From the NCBI RefSeq assembly GCF_002135235.1, contig NZ_NEGB01000001.1, positions 62,001 to 126,000 of the forward strand: DNA of 64,000 nucleotides, given 5' to 3'. Positions 8,270 through 17,010 of the stretch are shown piece after piece (the stretch's first letter is position 1; each line of letters starts with the position of its first letter). This stretch comes from Acinetobacter silvestris. Its GTDB lineage: Bacteria; Pseudomonadota; Gammaproteobacteria; Pseudomonadales; Moraxellaceae. A program made the position numbers and the translations under genes. The notes under the pieces were generated by a model that ran no database searches, was not told the DNA's origin, and was given only the letters and a program-made list of their open reading frames with translations.

Positions 8270-9133
8270 ATGCAAAACACTAATCTTACAGCTGTTTTTT
8301 ATATGATCTTATCCATGGTGGCGTATCAGATCAGCGCATCATTTGCCAAACAGTTGTTTGAAGTTCTAGATCCCCTCACCGTGGTGACGCTTAGACTAAG
8401 TTTTGCCTCTATTTTAATTATTTTAATGTTCCGTTCTTGGAAAATCATCAAACGACTTCCGTATTTAAAATGGAAAGATTTACTGTTTTATAGTGGTTCG
8501 GTCTGTTTAATGAATGTATTGTTTTATGCTTCTCTAGGCAAACTACCACAAGGTATTGCTGTTGGTTTAGAGTTCTTAGGTCCCCTCACCTTAGCTTTGC
8601 TCTCGATTAAACAAAAAAGTGATTATCTTTGGGTTTGTCTTGCCATTATTGGCGTTACCTTAATGGTGCCTTGGCAAGATGCAACGCAGCATAGTTTTTC
8701 ATATCTTGGGGCTGCATTCGCCATTGGTGCTGGAGTGTGTTGGGCCTTTTATATCTTTTATGGTCAACGCGTTGTACGACAAAATATTGGTATGCATGCA
8801 CTAAGTATTGCAATCGTATTGTCAGCTTTGGTCATGCTACCGATCAGCGCAATGCACAATCCGACTGCACTCATGCAAACTCAATATTGGGGACAGGCAT
8901 TATTAATCGCCTTATTGGCCACTGCTCTTCCGTATGCCTTAGATTTAATGGCGCTCAAACACTTAAATAAACTCAGTTATGGAACGCTATCTAGCTTATC
9001 TCCTGCACTGGGTGCAATTGCGGGCTTAGTCTTACTCAATGAACATATTTCAATTTGGCAAAGTATAGCCTTAGTTTGCATTATGCTTGCATCGATTGGC
9101 ATCACCTTTAGAGCCAGAAAACCCGCTGACTGA
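8270..9133 (+). CDS. EamA/DMT-family exporter, RhtA-like (copy 2)
   Basis: The 287-residue protein has ten hydrophobic segments and is a paralogue of the 5464-6354 product. Shared positions include 'QISASFAKQLFEVLDPLTVVTLR', 'GIAVGLEFLGPL' and 'SLSPALGAIAGLVLLNE'. It belongs to the EamA (drug/metabolite transporter) superfamily and is probably an amino-acid or metabolite exporter of the inner membrane. It is monocistronic. The 169-bp upstream region holds no other gene. The two copies lie about 2 kb apart on the same strand, separated by the minus-strand phosphatase/Sel1 pair, so any duplication is old or was followed by insertion. Confidence 0.85.
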   Translation: MQNTNLTAVFYMILSMVAYQISASFAKQLFEVLDPLTVVTLRLSFASILIILMFRSWKIIKRLPYLKWKDLLFYSGSVCLMNVLFYASLGKLPQGIAVGLEFLGPLTLALLSIKQKSDYLWVCLAIIGVTLMVPWQDATQHSFSYLGAAFAIGAGVCWAFYIFYGQRVVRQNIGMHALSIAIVLSALVMLPISAMHNPTALMQTQYWGQALLIALLATALPYALDLMALKHLNKLSYGTLSSLSPALGAIAGLVLLNEHISIWQSIALVCIMLASIGITFRARKPAD

Positions 9134-9157
9134 CATCCAGATTAATTTAAAAAAACC

Positions 9158-9185
9158 ATTAAAAAGATGGCTAATAAGCCATCTT
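9158..9185 (-). terminator. Terminator of the truB-TSUP transcript
   Basis: Arms AAGATGGC (9164-9171) and GCCATCTT (9178-9185) with a 6-nt loop. On the minus strand the stem runs into TTTTTAATGG, just past the TSUP permease stop. Confidence 0.75.
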
Positions 9186-9205
9186 GTATAAGCGTATTTT
9201 CATAG

Positions 9206-9973
9206 TCAAGCCATCAATATCTGATAACCCAAACGACAAATTAAAATACTGACTAAAATTAAAAATAGAATTCGAATAAATCCACTACCATATTTCAGTG
9301 CCATTTTCACACCAACAATAGAACCTGCAACATTGGCAACAGCCATTATTAATCCCAATTGAAACAACACATGCCCAGTTGGAATGAAGAAGCTCAAGGC
9401 TGCAAAATTGGTCATAAAGTTTCCGATTTTAGACAACGCTGAAGCATGTAAAAAATCGACTTTTAAATAGCGAATAAAATAGAAAATAAAGAAACTACCC
9501 GTACCTGGGCCAAAAATCCCATCATAGAATCCAATTAATAGACCACCTACTCCGGCCAATAACAGAATTTTAGGCGTAATTTCCTGCTGGAAATGCACTT
9601 GCCCAAATTGTTTTTTCATGAAGGTATATATCGCTATAACAATCAGCATGAATAAAACAAAGGGTTTTAAAACCGCCTGCGGAATCATTGAAACACAGGC
9701 GGCTCCGCCAAAGGAACTGATAAATGCTGTAACAGCAATAACGGCAAGTAACTTCCACTGCAATTTAACTTGACGTAAATAAGATAATGCCGCTGAAGCT
9801 GTGCCACAAATAGAAGCCAGCTTATTGGTACCAAAAACTGTTGCCGTTGCATAGTTCGGTAATGCGCCCATAAGTGCAGGAATTTGAATCAATCCCCCTC
9901 CACCCACAGCTGCATCAATTGCACCAGCACAAAAGGCAAAGAAAACCAAACTGAGGATTAAATCGAATTCCAT
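9206..9973 (-). CDS. TSUP (TauE/SafE) family membrane permease, YfcA-like
   Basis: The 255-residue protein has about eight hydrophobic segments and the two-repeat pattern of PF01925: 'GAIDAAVGGGGLIQIPALM' in repeat 1 and 'GFYDGIFGPGTGSFFIF' in repeat 2. Members export or import sulfonates, sulfite and other organic anions through the inner membrane; YfcA has no firm substrate. The start is 30 nt past the truB stop on the same strand and no terminator is visible between them, so it is probably read from the truB promoter. Confidence 0.85.
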   Translation of the reverse strand: MEFDLILSLVFFAFCAGAIDAAVGGGGLIQIPALMGALPNYATATVFGTNKLASICGTASAALSYLRQVKLQWKLLAVIAVTAFISSFGGAACVSMIPQAVLKPFVLFMLIVIAIYTFMKKQFGQVHFQQEITPKILLLAGVGGLLIGFYDGIFGPGTGSFFIFYFIRYLKVDFLHASALSKIGNFMTNFAALSFFIPTGHVLFQLGLIMAVANVAGSIVGVKMALKYGSGFIRILFLILVSILICRLGYQILMA

Positions 9974-10003
9974 AACTTTCTACTCTTGTATATCTATATC
10001 GGT

Positions 10004-10909
10004 TTAGAGGTTAAGCACACGTTTCGGCACTAAACGCTTTTTATCCGTGATTTCAGCTAAACCTAAACACTTCTCACCATCAAAGACGATCACTTGTGCT
10101 TCTGCAGCATGCTCAATATTACTTTCCATTCCTTTCTGGAAATAATCAGCACGCCCTTCAGGCACTTGTATTTTGGGGAAGTGATCAACTGGCGCATAAA
10201 CAGGTAACAGCAAGGCCTCACGCTGTTGCTCAGTTAAGCTTTCTAAATATTCAATGGTATATTCAGGAATAAGATCAAAATGCCCAGTTTTAGTACGATG
10301 TAATTGGATCAGATGTCCACCACAACCTAAAGCATGGCCAATATCCTCACCCAAGACTCGAATATAAGTTCCTTTAGAACAAGTCACATCTAAGCTCAGG
10401 CTATCTTCTGTAAAACCAAGTAAAGTCAAATCATAAATGGTGATTGGACGCGCTTCACGTTCAATTTCAATCCCTTTGCGCGCCAACTCGTACAGAGGAC
10501 GCCCATCTTTTTTTAAGGCAGAATACATCGGTGGTATTTGTTGAATATCACCCCGAAATTGCGCCAATACCTCTTCTATTGTTTCTGCTGTTAATAACTG
10601 GACTGGACTGGACTGTAAAACTTCCCCCTCAACATCACCGGTACTTGTGGTTTCACCCAACTTCACTACAGTTTGATAGCGTTTAGTCGATTCCAATAAA
10701 TAATGTGAGAACTTGGTTGCTTCACCTAAGCAAATAGGCAATAACCCTGATGCCAATGGATCCAAGGCGCCTGTATGTCCTGCTTTTTGTGCTCTCAATA
10801 GCCAACGAACTTTTTGTAAAGCGGCATTCGAACTAAGACCTAATGGCTTATTCAATAAAAAAACACCACTAATATGGCGACGAGAGATTTTCTGAGCTTT
10901 CAGGGACAT
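10004..10909 (-). CDS. truB: tRNA pseudouridine(55) synthase
   Basis: TruB converts U55 in the T-loop of most tRNAs to pseudouridine. The 301-residue protein shows the family motif '[22 protein letters not shown]' (residues 45 on), with the catalytic Asp at residue 50, followed by the '[17 protein letters not shown]' strand and '[16 protein letters not shown]', with a PUA-like tail. In E. coli truB follows rbfA in the nusA operon. Here rbfA ends its operon at 36.9 kb with a terminator, and truB sits elsewhere, grouped with a TSUP permease. Confidence 0.97.
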   Translation of the reverse strand: MSLKAQKISRRHISGVFLLNKPLGLSSNAALQKVRWLLRAQKAGHTGALDPLASGLLPICLGEATKFSHYLLESTKRYQTVVKLGETTSTGDVEGEVLQSSPVQLLTAETIEEVLAQFRGDIQQIPPMYSALKKDGRPLYELARKGIEIEREARPITIYDLTLLGFTEDSLSLDVTCSKGTYIRVLGEDIGHALGCGGHLIQLHRTKTGHFDLIPEYTIEYLESLTEQQREALLLPVYAPVDHFPKIQVPEGRADYFQKGMESNIEHAAEAQVIVFDGEKCLGLAEITDKKRLVPKRVLNL

Positions 10910-11045
10910 GATCTACATAATTCGTGCAATCTTGGTGCGTATCTTAACAAATCCACTTATCCATTTTTACAATTTTTACCTGTGAATTTTATTTTTTTAT
11001 GTCAGATTATTTTTTAATCAAAATAACAAAATCAAAGGAAGCTGT

Positions 11046-12092
11046 ATGGCTGTGCAGGGAATGCAGAAAAAATATAGAGGGATCATCCTCGGATTTATCA
11101 TCGTTGTGATCTTGGCTTTTATTTTTTGGTTAAAACCACATGATTCGAACCAAGGCAATAAAGAGAATTCACCTCATATTCAAGCTCAAACCAATGCTAG
11201 CACTATAACTGCTGCCAACATGACAACCGAATCCTCACAGGCATTCAGCAGCCAAAGCCAACAAGATACACAAATTAACTGTCAAATTCATGCTGATCAA
11301 AGCAATCACTTAGTCGTCAATGCACAAACCAAAGACTGCTTTGAATATTTCATTACCCAATATGGTGAAAAAAATATTCAGCAAATTAAAACTGATTTTA
11401 TTCACTATGTAAAAGCCAGCTTTAAAGAACCAATTTTGTCACAATTGAGCGATCTATGGTCACGTTATCTACAATATCGTGAGCAACTTGGACAACTCAC
11501 CGCGCCGAATGTTAAACCAGAAGATCCTCAATACTACCGGACTATTTTTTCAAATATTAAAAACTTACGCACACAATTTTTTTCAGGTTATGAAATTGAA
11601 GGCTTGTTTGGTAAAGAAGATACCTATAATAACTACACCTTAGATCGTATAGAGGTCATGGATGATAAGCATTTATCTCCGGAAGAAAAGGCACAAAAAT
11701 TAAAAAAACTATTCAATAATTTACCTGAAGATTGGAAAGAAAATTTACAACAACTTTCACAACTTGAAGATTTAAGAAAACTGACTGCAGAAATTAAAGC
11801 ACGTGGTGGTTCAGCTGATGAATTGCACCAAATGCGTACCAATCTTGTCGGTCCAGAAGCAACACAACGCCTAGAAAAGCTAGATGTCCAACGTGATGAT
11901 TGGAAGCAACGCGTCAATCAATATTTAACTGACCGTGACCACATCACACAAAGCTCAATGAGTGATGCTGCAAAACAAGCTGCTGTGGAGCAGTTAAAAG
12001 CTCAACAATTTAACAATTCATCTGAACAACTTCGTCTACATACTTTTGAACGTGTTCATGATCAAGGTGGAAAATTACCCTTTAGCAATTAA
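11046..12092 (+). CDS. lipB: Lipase-specific foldase (lipase chaperone)
   Basis: Steric chaperone required for folding of secreted family I.1/I.2 lipases in the periplasm before type II secretion. The 348-residue protein has a short cytoplasmic N-terminus, one membrane anchor (about residues 12-32, 'GIILGFIIVVILAFIFWL'), a variable Ser/Thr/Gln-rich linker to about residue 75, and an all-helical folding domain. The foldase signature appears as 'DCFEYFITQYGE', matching the family consensus RxxFDYFLSA. The C-terminal half is highly charged and helical ('LEDLRKLTAEIKARGG', 'YLTDRDHITQS'), as expected of the arms that wrap the lipase. It lies 93 bp upstream of two lipase genes on the same strand. 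The foldase-before-lipase order is the one known in Acinetobacter, opposite to Pseudomonas. Confidence 0.92.
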   Translation: MAVQGMQKKYRGIILGFIIVVILAFIFWLKPHDSNQGNKENSPHIQAQTNASTITAANMTTESSQAFSSQSQQDTQINCQIHADQSNHLVVNAQTKDCFEYFITQYGEKNIQQIKTDFIHYVKASFKEPILSQLSDLWSRYLQYREQLGQLTAPNVKPEDPQYYRTIFSNIKNLRTQFFSGYEIEGLFGKEDTYNNYTLDRIEVMDDKHLSPEEKAQKLKKLFNNLPEDWKENLQQLSQLEDLRKLTAEIKARGGSADELHQMRTNLVGPEATQRLEKLDVQRDDWKQRVNQYLTDRDHITQSSMSDAAKQAAVEQLKAQQFNNSSEQLRLHTFERVHDQGGKLPFSN

Positions 12093-12185
12093 TCAGTAAT
12101 TCAACCCTTTTAAGCTGCAATAGATCAGGAGGTACAACAAACAACGCTTTTATCATTCAAACAAAAACAAAATTAAGGAATAAAA

Positions 12186-13148
12186 ATGAAAGCAAGAATA
12201 CTCGTCGCAGGACTGCTGACATGTTTAAGCTATCAACACAGCACTGCCGCTGCTGGTCTACAAAAAGCCACGACATCTTATGTGGCCGATAACTATGCCC
12301 AAACTAAATATCCGATTGTATTTGCACACGGTATGTTTGGGTTTAATCGCTTGGGCAATGCCGAATTTGGGCTTGATTATTGGTATCAAGTTTTACCCGA
12401 TTTAGCTCGTCATGGTGCGACTGCCTACGCTGCTCAGGTTTCACCTTTAGAATCTACTGAGGTTCGAGGGGAACAATTATTGCAACAAGTTGAAGAAGTG
12501 ATTGCCTTAACAGGACAACCCAAGGTGAATTTAATTGGCCACAGTCATGGTGGGCCAACTGCACGTTACATTTCAGGTATTCGCCCTGATTTAGTGGCTT
12601 CCGTTAGCTCCGTCGCTGGTGTGAATGGTGGTTCTGCTGTTGCCGATTTAGTTCAAAATACACCGCTGCTCACCGGTCTATTGGCACAGGTGGTGAATAC
12701 TCTCGTCGCTCCTGTTATCAATTTTGCACAACAATCCAATTTACCCTCAGACTTTAAAGCATCTATTTATAGTATGTCACAAGCTGGAGTCATGGTTTAC
12801 AACACCAAATTTCCCCTTGGTATGCCAACAACGTCCTGTGCAGATGGTGCTGCTCAAGCCAAAGGAATTTATTTCTATTCATGGACAGGTATTGCGAATA
12901 CAACCAATTTACTTGATCCAGATACTGCACTGACGGCATTAGGACCGGTTGCATTTAGTGGTAAAGCCAATGATGGCCTAGTCAGTAAATGCAGTAGCAA
13001 GCTAGGGAAAACTATTCGTGATGACTATCGTTGGAATCATTTTGATGAGGTCAATCAAATTTTAGGATTACGGGATTACTTGTTCTCTCCTGATCCAGTT
13101 TCTGTTTACCGACAACATGCCAACCGCTTAAAACTACAAGGTCTATAA
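12186..13148 (+). CDS. lipA: Secreted triacylglycerol lipase, family I (copy 1)
   Basis: The 320-residue lipase hydrolyses long-chain triacylglycerols outside the cell. It has a cleavable signal peptide (about residues 1-22, cleavage near 'STAAA'), then the oxyanion-hole segment 'PIVFAHGMFGF', the nucleophile elbow GHSHGG with Ser120, Asp263 in 'NDGLVS' and His285 in 'NHFDEVNQ' as the triad, and Cys218/Cys269 placed to make the single disulfide of family I.1/I.2. An Asp just after the catalytic His matches the calcium-site position. The foldase gene directly upstream supports foldase-dependent folding and type II secretion. A paralogue follows 81 bp downstream. Confidence 0.95.
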   Translation: MKARILVAGLLTCLSYQHSTAAAGLQKATTSYVADNYAQTKYPIVFAHGMFGFNRLGNAEFGLDYWYQVLPDLARHGATAYAAQVSPLESTEVRGEQLLQQVEEVIALTGQPKVNLIGHSHGGPTARYISGIRPDLVASVSSVAGVNGGSAVADLVQNTPLLTGLLAQVVNTLVAPVINFAQQSNLPSDFKASIYSMSQAGVMVYNTKFPLGMPTTSCADGAAQAKGIYFYSWTGIANTTNLLDPDTALTALGPVAFSGKANDGLVSKCSSKLGKTIRDDYRWNHFDEVNQILGLRDYLFSPDPVSVYRQHANRLKLQGL

Positions 13149-13229
13149 AATATTTTATCAGCCCATTGAGCATCTAGATGCCTCAATAATTTTAAAAATG
13201 CAAAACTAAAAATTCAAAAGGGAAATATT

Positions 13230-14201
13230 GTGAACCATATCTTTAAAATCTCACTCATCACACTGATCTGCGGATTTTCTGCATCAACCACATTCGCAAC
13301 CAATTTACAAAATGTCAAAAGTTCACTGGTTACATCAAATTATGCAAGAACCAAATATCCAATTGTATTTAATCATGGCATGTTTGGTTTTACTCGCTTA
13401 GGTACGGCAAGCTTTGGCATTGATTATTTTTATCAAGTCTTACCTGATTTAGCTCGCAATGGAGCCACGGTATTTGCCACACAAGTTTCACCCTTAGAAA
13501 GTACAGAACTGCGTGGTGAACAATTGTTACAGCAAGTGGATGAAGTACTGGCCATCACCGGTGCTACAAAAGTTAATTTAATTGGTCATAGCCATGGAGG
13601 ACCAACGATTCGCTATATTGAAATTGTTGCCCCAGAAAAAGTCGCTTCACTGACCGCAGTGGCTGGAACGATCAAAGGCTCAAAAGTAGCCGATGATATT
13701 TTAAATAACACTACCGCTAAAACACTATTGACGATTGTCGGGCAATATATTCTTGCACCCGTGACCAGCTTACTGGAAGGCAATCCCAGCTTGCCCAATA
13801 ATTTGGAGCACTCACTAAAAAGTATCAGTGAACAAGGTGCAGCAGAATTTAATGCTCAATACCCAAGTGCCGCCATTCCCAAAGATTGTAGTCAGGGTCA
13901 AAAAATTACCAATAATGGTGTGTATCATTATTCATGGACAGGCACATCACAAGTCACCAATATTTTTGATGTTGTAGATAGTGCCATCTCTCAATTAGCC
14001 CCATTATCTTATAAGAATAGAGATAATGATGGCTTAGTCAGTCGATGTAATACCCATTTGGGGCAAGTCATTCGTGATAATTATGATCAAAGTCACTTAG
14101 ATCAAGTCAATCAAATTCTTGGATTACGTGCCCTGTTCTCGCCTGATCCTGTGGCTCAGTATCGGCAACAGGCCAATCGTTTAAAACTTGAAGGTTTATA
14201 A
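13230..14201 (+). CDS. Secreted triacylglycerol lipase, family I (copy 2)
   Basis: The 323-residue tandem paralogue of the preceding lipase has the signal peptide 'MNHIFKISLITLICGFSAST' and cleavage near TFA-T. The active-site set is intact: 'PIVFNHGMFGF', GHSHGG with Ser121, Asp267 in 'NDGLVS', His289 in 'SHLDQVNQ', and Cys220/Cys273 for the disulfide. The start codon is GTG (13230), with AAGGGAAA upstream. The two copies are nearly collinear but differ in the lid region (about residues 145-200), which suggests different substrate preference. There is no second foldase gene, so both probably share the upstream one. A strong bidirectional terminator follows. Confidence 0.93.
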   Translation: MNHIFKISLITLICGFSASTTFATNLQNVKSSLVTSNYARTKYPIVFNHGMFGFTRLGTASFGIDYFYQVLPDLARNGATVFATQVSPLESTELRGEQLLQQVDEVLAITGATKVNLIGHSHGGPTIRYIEIVAPEKVASLTAVAGTIKGSKVADDILNNTTAKTLLTIVGQYILAPVTSLLEGNPSLPNNLEHSLKSISEQGAAEFNAQYPSAAIPKDCSQGQKITNNGVYHYSWTGTSQVTNIFDVVDSAISQLAPLSYKNRDNDGLVSRCNTHLGQVIRDNYDQSHLDQVNQILGLRALFSPDPVAQYRQQANRLKLEGL

Positions 14202-14214
14202 AAAATTAGAAATA

Positions 14215-14243
14215 AAAAAAATGCGCCTTTAAGGCGCATTTTT
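14215..14243. terminator. Bidirectional terminator between the lipases and rplS
   Basis: A perfect A-tract/T-tract hairpin with core ATGCGCC...GGCGCAT lies between two converging genes. It can end both the lipase transcript (+) and the rpsP-rplS transcript (-). Confidence 0.92.
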
Positions 14244-14264
14244 TGACTCGTATAAAACTTAAAA

Positions 14265-14639
14265 TTAAGCTTTAACTTTACGAGCTGGTAATTTTTCACG
14301 GATACGTGCAGCTTTACCAGACAATTCGCGTAGGTAATAAAGTTTAGCACGACGAACAGCACCACGACGTTTAACTTCAACTTTAGCTACGATTGGAGAA
14401 TGTGTTTGGAAAACACGTTCAACACCAACACCGCTCGAAATTTTACGTACTGTAAATGCAGAGTTTAAACCACGGTTTTTAATCGCAATTACCACACCTT
14501 CGAAAGCCTGAAGACGTTCACGATCGCCCTCTTTAACTTTTACAGAAACAATAACTGTATCACCTGGTGCAAATGCAGGTAGATCAGTTCTTAATTGCGC
14601 ATTTTCAATAATTTGTACTAAAGGATGCTTACCGCTCAT
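14265..14639 (-). CDS. rplS: 50S ribosomal protein L19
   Basis: The 124-residue L19 sits at the interface of the ribosomal subunits. Recognisable segments are '[28 protein letters not shown]', '[20 protein letters not shown]' and '[19 protein letters not shown]'. It is the last gene of rpsP-rimM-trmD-rplS and is separated from trmD by a longer spacer (142 nt) that holds hairpins. Confidence 0.98.
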   Translation of the reverse strand: MSGKHPLVQIIENAQLRTDLPAFAPGDTVIVSVKVKEGDRERLQAFEGVVIAIKNRGLNSAFTVRKISSGVGVERVFQTHSPIVAKVEVKRRGAVRRAKLYYLRELSGKAARIREKLPARKVKA

Positions 14640-14685
14640 GGGGGTATCTCCAAAGTGCGAGTCAGAAGAGGTCTAATCATCGCTA

Positions 14686-14755
14686 GGTATAGAGGCTAAG
14701 CGCATATACCCGATTATCTTTCTCTTTATTATTGACCATCTCAATCAATAAAGAG
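14686..14755 (-). promoter_or_regulatory. Hairpin-bearing spacer between trmD and rplS
   Basis: Two inverted repeats lie in the 142-nt spacer: GGTATA/TATACC (14686-14691, 14705-14710) and CTCTTTATT/AATAAAGAG (14722-14730, 14747-14755). Neither is followed by a U-run on the minus strand, so they look like mRNA structure (processing, or control of L19 output) rather than a terminator. Inference only. Confidence 0.4.
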
Positions 14756-14781
14756 CCTATTAAAGAATATTTAAATTAAAT

Positions 14782-15522
14782 TTAAATATTTATATCTTTA
14801 AGCCATTTTTTCTGCTGCTTTGTCAGTTCCACCTTGTCGACCAACTCTGGACGACGCTCAAGCGTACGCTGATAACGCTGCACAAAACGCCATTTTTCAA
14901 TATTGGCATGATGCCCAGATTTCAAAACCTCAGGCACATCCAAACCCTCAAAATGATCAGGCTTAGTATATTGTGGGCAATCTAAAAGACCATCCACAAA
15001 TGAGTCTTGCACGTGTGATTGTTCATCAGACATTGCACCCGGAAGTCTCCGAATAATACTGTCCAATAAAACCATCGCAGGAAGCTCGCCACCCGATAAT
15101 ACGTAATCACCAATCGACCATTCCTGATCAACATATTGCTGGATCAAACGCTCATCAACACCTTCATAACGCCCACAAAGCACAATCAATCCATCATATT
15201 CGACAAACTGTTGTACTGCAGCTTCATTTAAGGTCTTTCCTTGTGGGGACATATACACCACAGGAACATGAACGCATCCTGCTCGCGAAGCAAGCTCTTT
15301 GGCATGTTTGATTGCTTGAGACAAAGGCTCAGCCATCATCACCATACCTGGACCACCACCAAATGGACGTTCATCCACTCGTTTGTAGTTGCCCTCAGCA
15401 TAATCACGAGGATTAATACAAGTTACTTGTACAATGTCACGTTTTGCTGCACGCCCGCTAATACCGTAGGCTGTAATCGCTTCAAACATTTCAGGAAAAA
15501 GCGTAATGACTGCAAAAAACAT
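14782..15522 (-). CDS. trmD: tRNA (guanine(37)-N1)-methyltransferase
   Basis: TrmD makes m1G37 next to the anticodon, preventing +1 frameshifts. The 246-residue protein has the SPOUT trefoil-knot sequence '[16 protein letters not shown]' and '[20 protein letters not shown]' that bind S-adenosylmethionine, plus the N-terminal '[12 protein letters not shown]'. It is the third gene of the rpsP operon, 43 nt after rimM. Confidence 0.98.
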   Translation of the reverse strand: MFFAVITLFPEMFEAITAYGISGRAAKRDIVQVTCINPRDYAEGNYKRVDERPFGGGPGMVMMAEPLSQAIKHAKELASRAGCVHVPVVYMSPQGKTLNEAAVQQFVEYDGLIVLCGRYEGVDERLIQQYVDQEWSIGDYVLSGGELPAMVLLDSIIRRLPGAMSDEQSHVQDSFVDGLLDCPQYTKPDHFEGLDVPEVLKSGHHANIEKWRFVQRYQRTLERRPELVDKVELTKQQKKWLKDINI

Positions 15523-15565
15523 CGCAGACTCCTCTATTTTCCGAATGCATTAATCCTGTTAAGGA

Positions 15566-16114
15566 TTAGTAATCTACGCCCCAATTAACGTAAATACGAC
15601 CAGCTTCTAGATCAACACGCTGTACCACATCTTTATGCCATGGAATCATACGCTCTTCAGCATCAACGCTATCAGGTGTTGCGTGAACCACCATCACATC
15701 GTTAGCACCTGTCTCAAACATTTCATAGATTTTACCGAGATTTACTTCTTGTTCAGTATCATCCAAACCTAACACTGTTAAGCCTTTCAAATCTGTCCAG
15801 TAAAACTCATCCATTCCTGCTTTCGGAAGTTGCGATTGAGAAATCCAAACATTGGTTCCAACCAAGCTATCCGCTCCAGTGCGATCACTCACACCCTTAA
15901 GCGAAACAACTAAGCCTTTGCCATGCGGTTTCCAACGTTTTACATCTACACTCTGCCAACCTTCTTTGGTCTCAATGTACCAAGGAAGATAGTCAAAGAT
16001 GTTGCTCATAGGTTCTGTATTGGAATAGATCCAGAGCCACCCATTTAATCCATATGCTGAACGTAACTGTCCAATCTGAATACGATCTTCGGGAACATTC
16101 TGTGTTGGTGTCAT
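15566..16114 (-). CDS. rimM: Ribosome maturation factor RimM
   Basis: The 182-residue 16S rRNA-processing factor binds ribosomal protein S19 during assembly of the 30S head. The N-terminal RimM domain ('IQIGQLRSAYGLNGWLWIY') and the C-terminal PRC-barrel domain ('FYWTDLKGLTVLG', ending 'AGRIYVNWGVDY') are both present. It is the second gene of the operon, 21 nt downstream of rpsP. Confidence 0.97.
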   Translation of the reverse strand: MTPTQNVPEDRIQIGQLRSAYGLNGWLWIYSNTEPMSNIFDYLPWYIETKEGWQSVDVKRWKPHGKGLVVSLKGVSDRTGADSLVGTNVWISQSQLPKAGMDEFYWTDLKGLTVLGLDDTEQEVNLGKIYEMFETGANDVMVVHATPDSVDAEERMIPWHKDVVQRVDLEAGRIYVNWGVDY

Positions 16115-16135
16115 GGGCTTTCCTACTACAAGTAG

Positions 16136-16393
16136 TTATGCAGTAGCTGCAGCTTTCTTAGCTTGAGCAGCTAAAGAAGCAACACGTTCAGACGGTTGAG
16201 CGCCTAGAGCAACCCAATGAGCAAAACGATCAGCATCTAAACGAATTTTTTCTGCTTGACCTTGAGCTGTAGGGTTAAAGAAACCGATACGTTCGATGAA
16301 ACGACCGTCACGCGCATTGCGGCTATCAGTTACAATAACTTGATAGAACGGACGTTTTTTAGCACCACCGCGTGCTAGACGAATTACGACCAT
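16136..16393 (-). CDS. rpsP: 30S ribosomal protein S16
   Basis: The 85-residue S16, '[20 protein letters not shown]' at the N-terminus with '[14 protein letters not shown]', is the first gene of the conserved rpsP-rimM-trmD-rplS ribosome-assembly operon. Confidence 0.98.
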   Translation of the reverse strand: MVVIRLARGGAKKRPFYQVIVTDSRNARDGRFIERIGFFNPTAQGQAEKIRLDADRFAHWVALGAQPSERVASLAAQAKKAAATA

Positions 16394-16454
16394 GATAGAA
16401 CCTTATAGTTTTTACGGATTATCCCTGTACCGACCATCGGTAGCATTTCAAACC

Positions 16455-16499
16455 CCTTTCATAGAGGGCAATATTTTACGTTATATTTTCTATGAAAGG
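16455..16499 (-). promoter_or_regulatory. rpsP promoter overlapped by an 11-bp inverted repeat
   Basis: Perfect 11-bp arms CCTTTCATAGA (16455-16465) and TCTATGAAAGG (16489-16499) are separated by 23 bp. On the minus strand a plausible promoter, TTGATC then 16 bp then TATAAC, overlaps the upstream arm: that arm sits in the -35/-10 spacer and the other falls in the leader. A DNA-level operator or a leader structure are both possible. No regulator is known to me for this site. Confidence 0.45.
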
Positions 16500-16539
16500 A
16501 AGATCAAAATTTATTTATCCACAGTTTTGAATTTGGAAC

Positions 16540-17010
16540 TTAGTTGCCGTCCCAATTTGTAGCAGCAGATGGGACACAAGCAGTACCACCGTTTTTATCA
16601 GAACCTTTCGTCCAACATCGCTCTCCACGATGATTCAAGATAAGATGTCCATCTCCAGTCTGTGCACCTGTTGGAGTAGCAATTAGTAGCCAGGTATTCA
16701 CTTTGGCAGCTGTTGCTGTTAAAGGTTGCGTACCATCAATATCCGTTAAAGCCAGATCATATAGTACAGGGCCGGATGTCGGATATACAGCACCGCCAAA
16801 TACATTAGCAACCGTACGACCTGAAAAATTATTATTAGCCATCTTATAATTTACAAGATTTCGAGAAATTTGCATCATTGCAGACTGCATATCGACTCGT
16901 TTTGTTTTAATTACATATTGCTGATAACTTGGATAAGCAATAGCCGTCAAAACTCCAATAATTGCAACTACAATCATCAGTTCCACAAGTGTAAAACCTT
17001 TTTGATTCAT
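16540..17010 (-). CDS. Minor type IV pilin, PilE/ComE-ComF-like (last gene)
   Basis: The 156-residue prepilin has the class III leader [19 protein letters not shown]: basic short leader, Gly at -1, Phe at +1 and Glu at +5, for cleavage and N-methylation by PilD. The C-terminal globular part has a cysteine pair ('GERCWTKG', 'GTACVPS') that should close the D-loop. I start at ATG 17010, whose A overlaps the upstream stop (TGATG coupling); the GTG one codon earlier is less likely. In A. baylyi the genes in this position are comE and comF, needed for DNA uptake. It acts as a minor pilin in the pilus tip or base complex. Confidence 0.88.
   Translation of the reverse strand: MNQKGFTLVELMIVVAIIGVLTAIAYPSYQQYVIKTKRVDMQSAMMQISRNLVNYKMANNNFSGRTVANVFGGAVYPTSGPVLYDLALTDIDGTQPLTATAAKVNTWLLIATPTGAQTGDGHLILNHRGERCWTKGSDKNGGTACVPSAATNWDGN

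Noticed and set aside
12127..12133. Perfect AGGAGGT ribosome site between foldase and lipase
   Set aside because: No start codon follows at useful distance and no small frame is visible; lipA has its own start 53 bp later.
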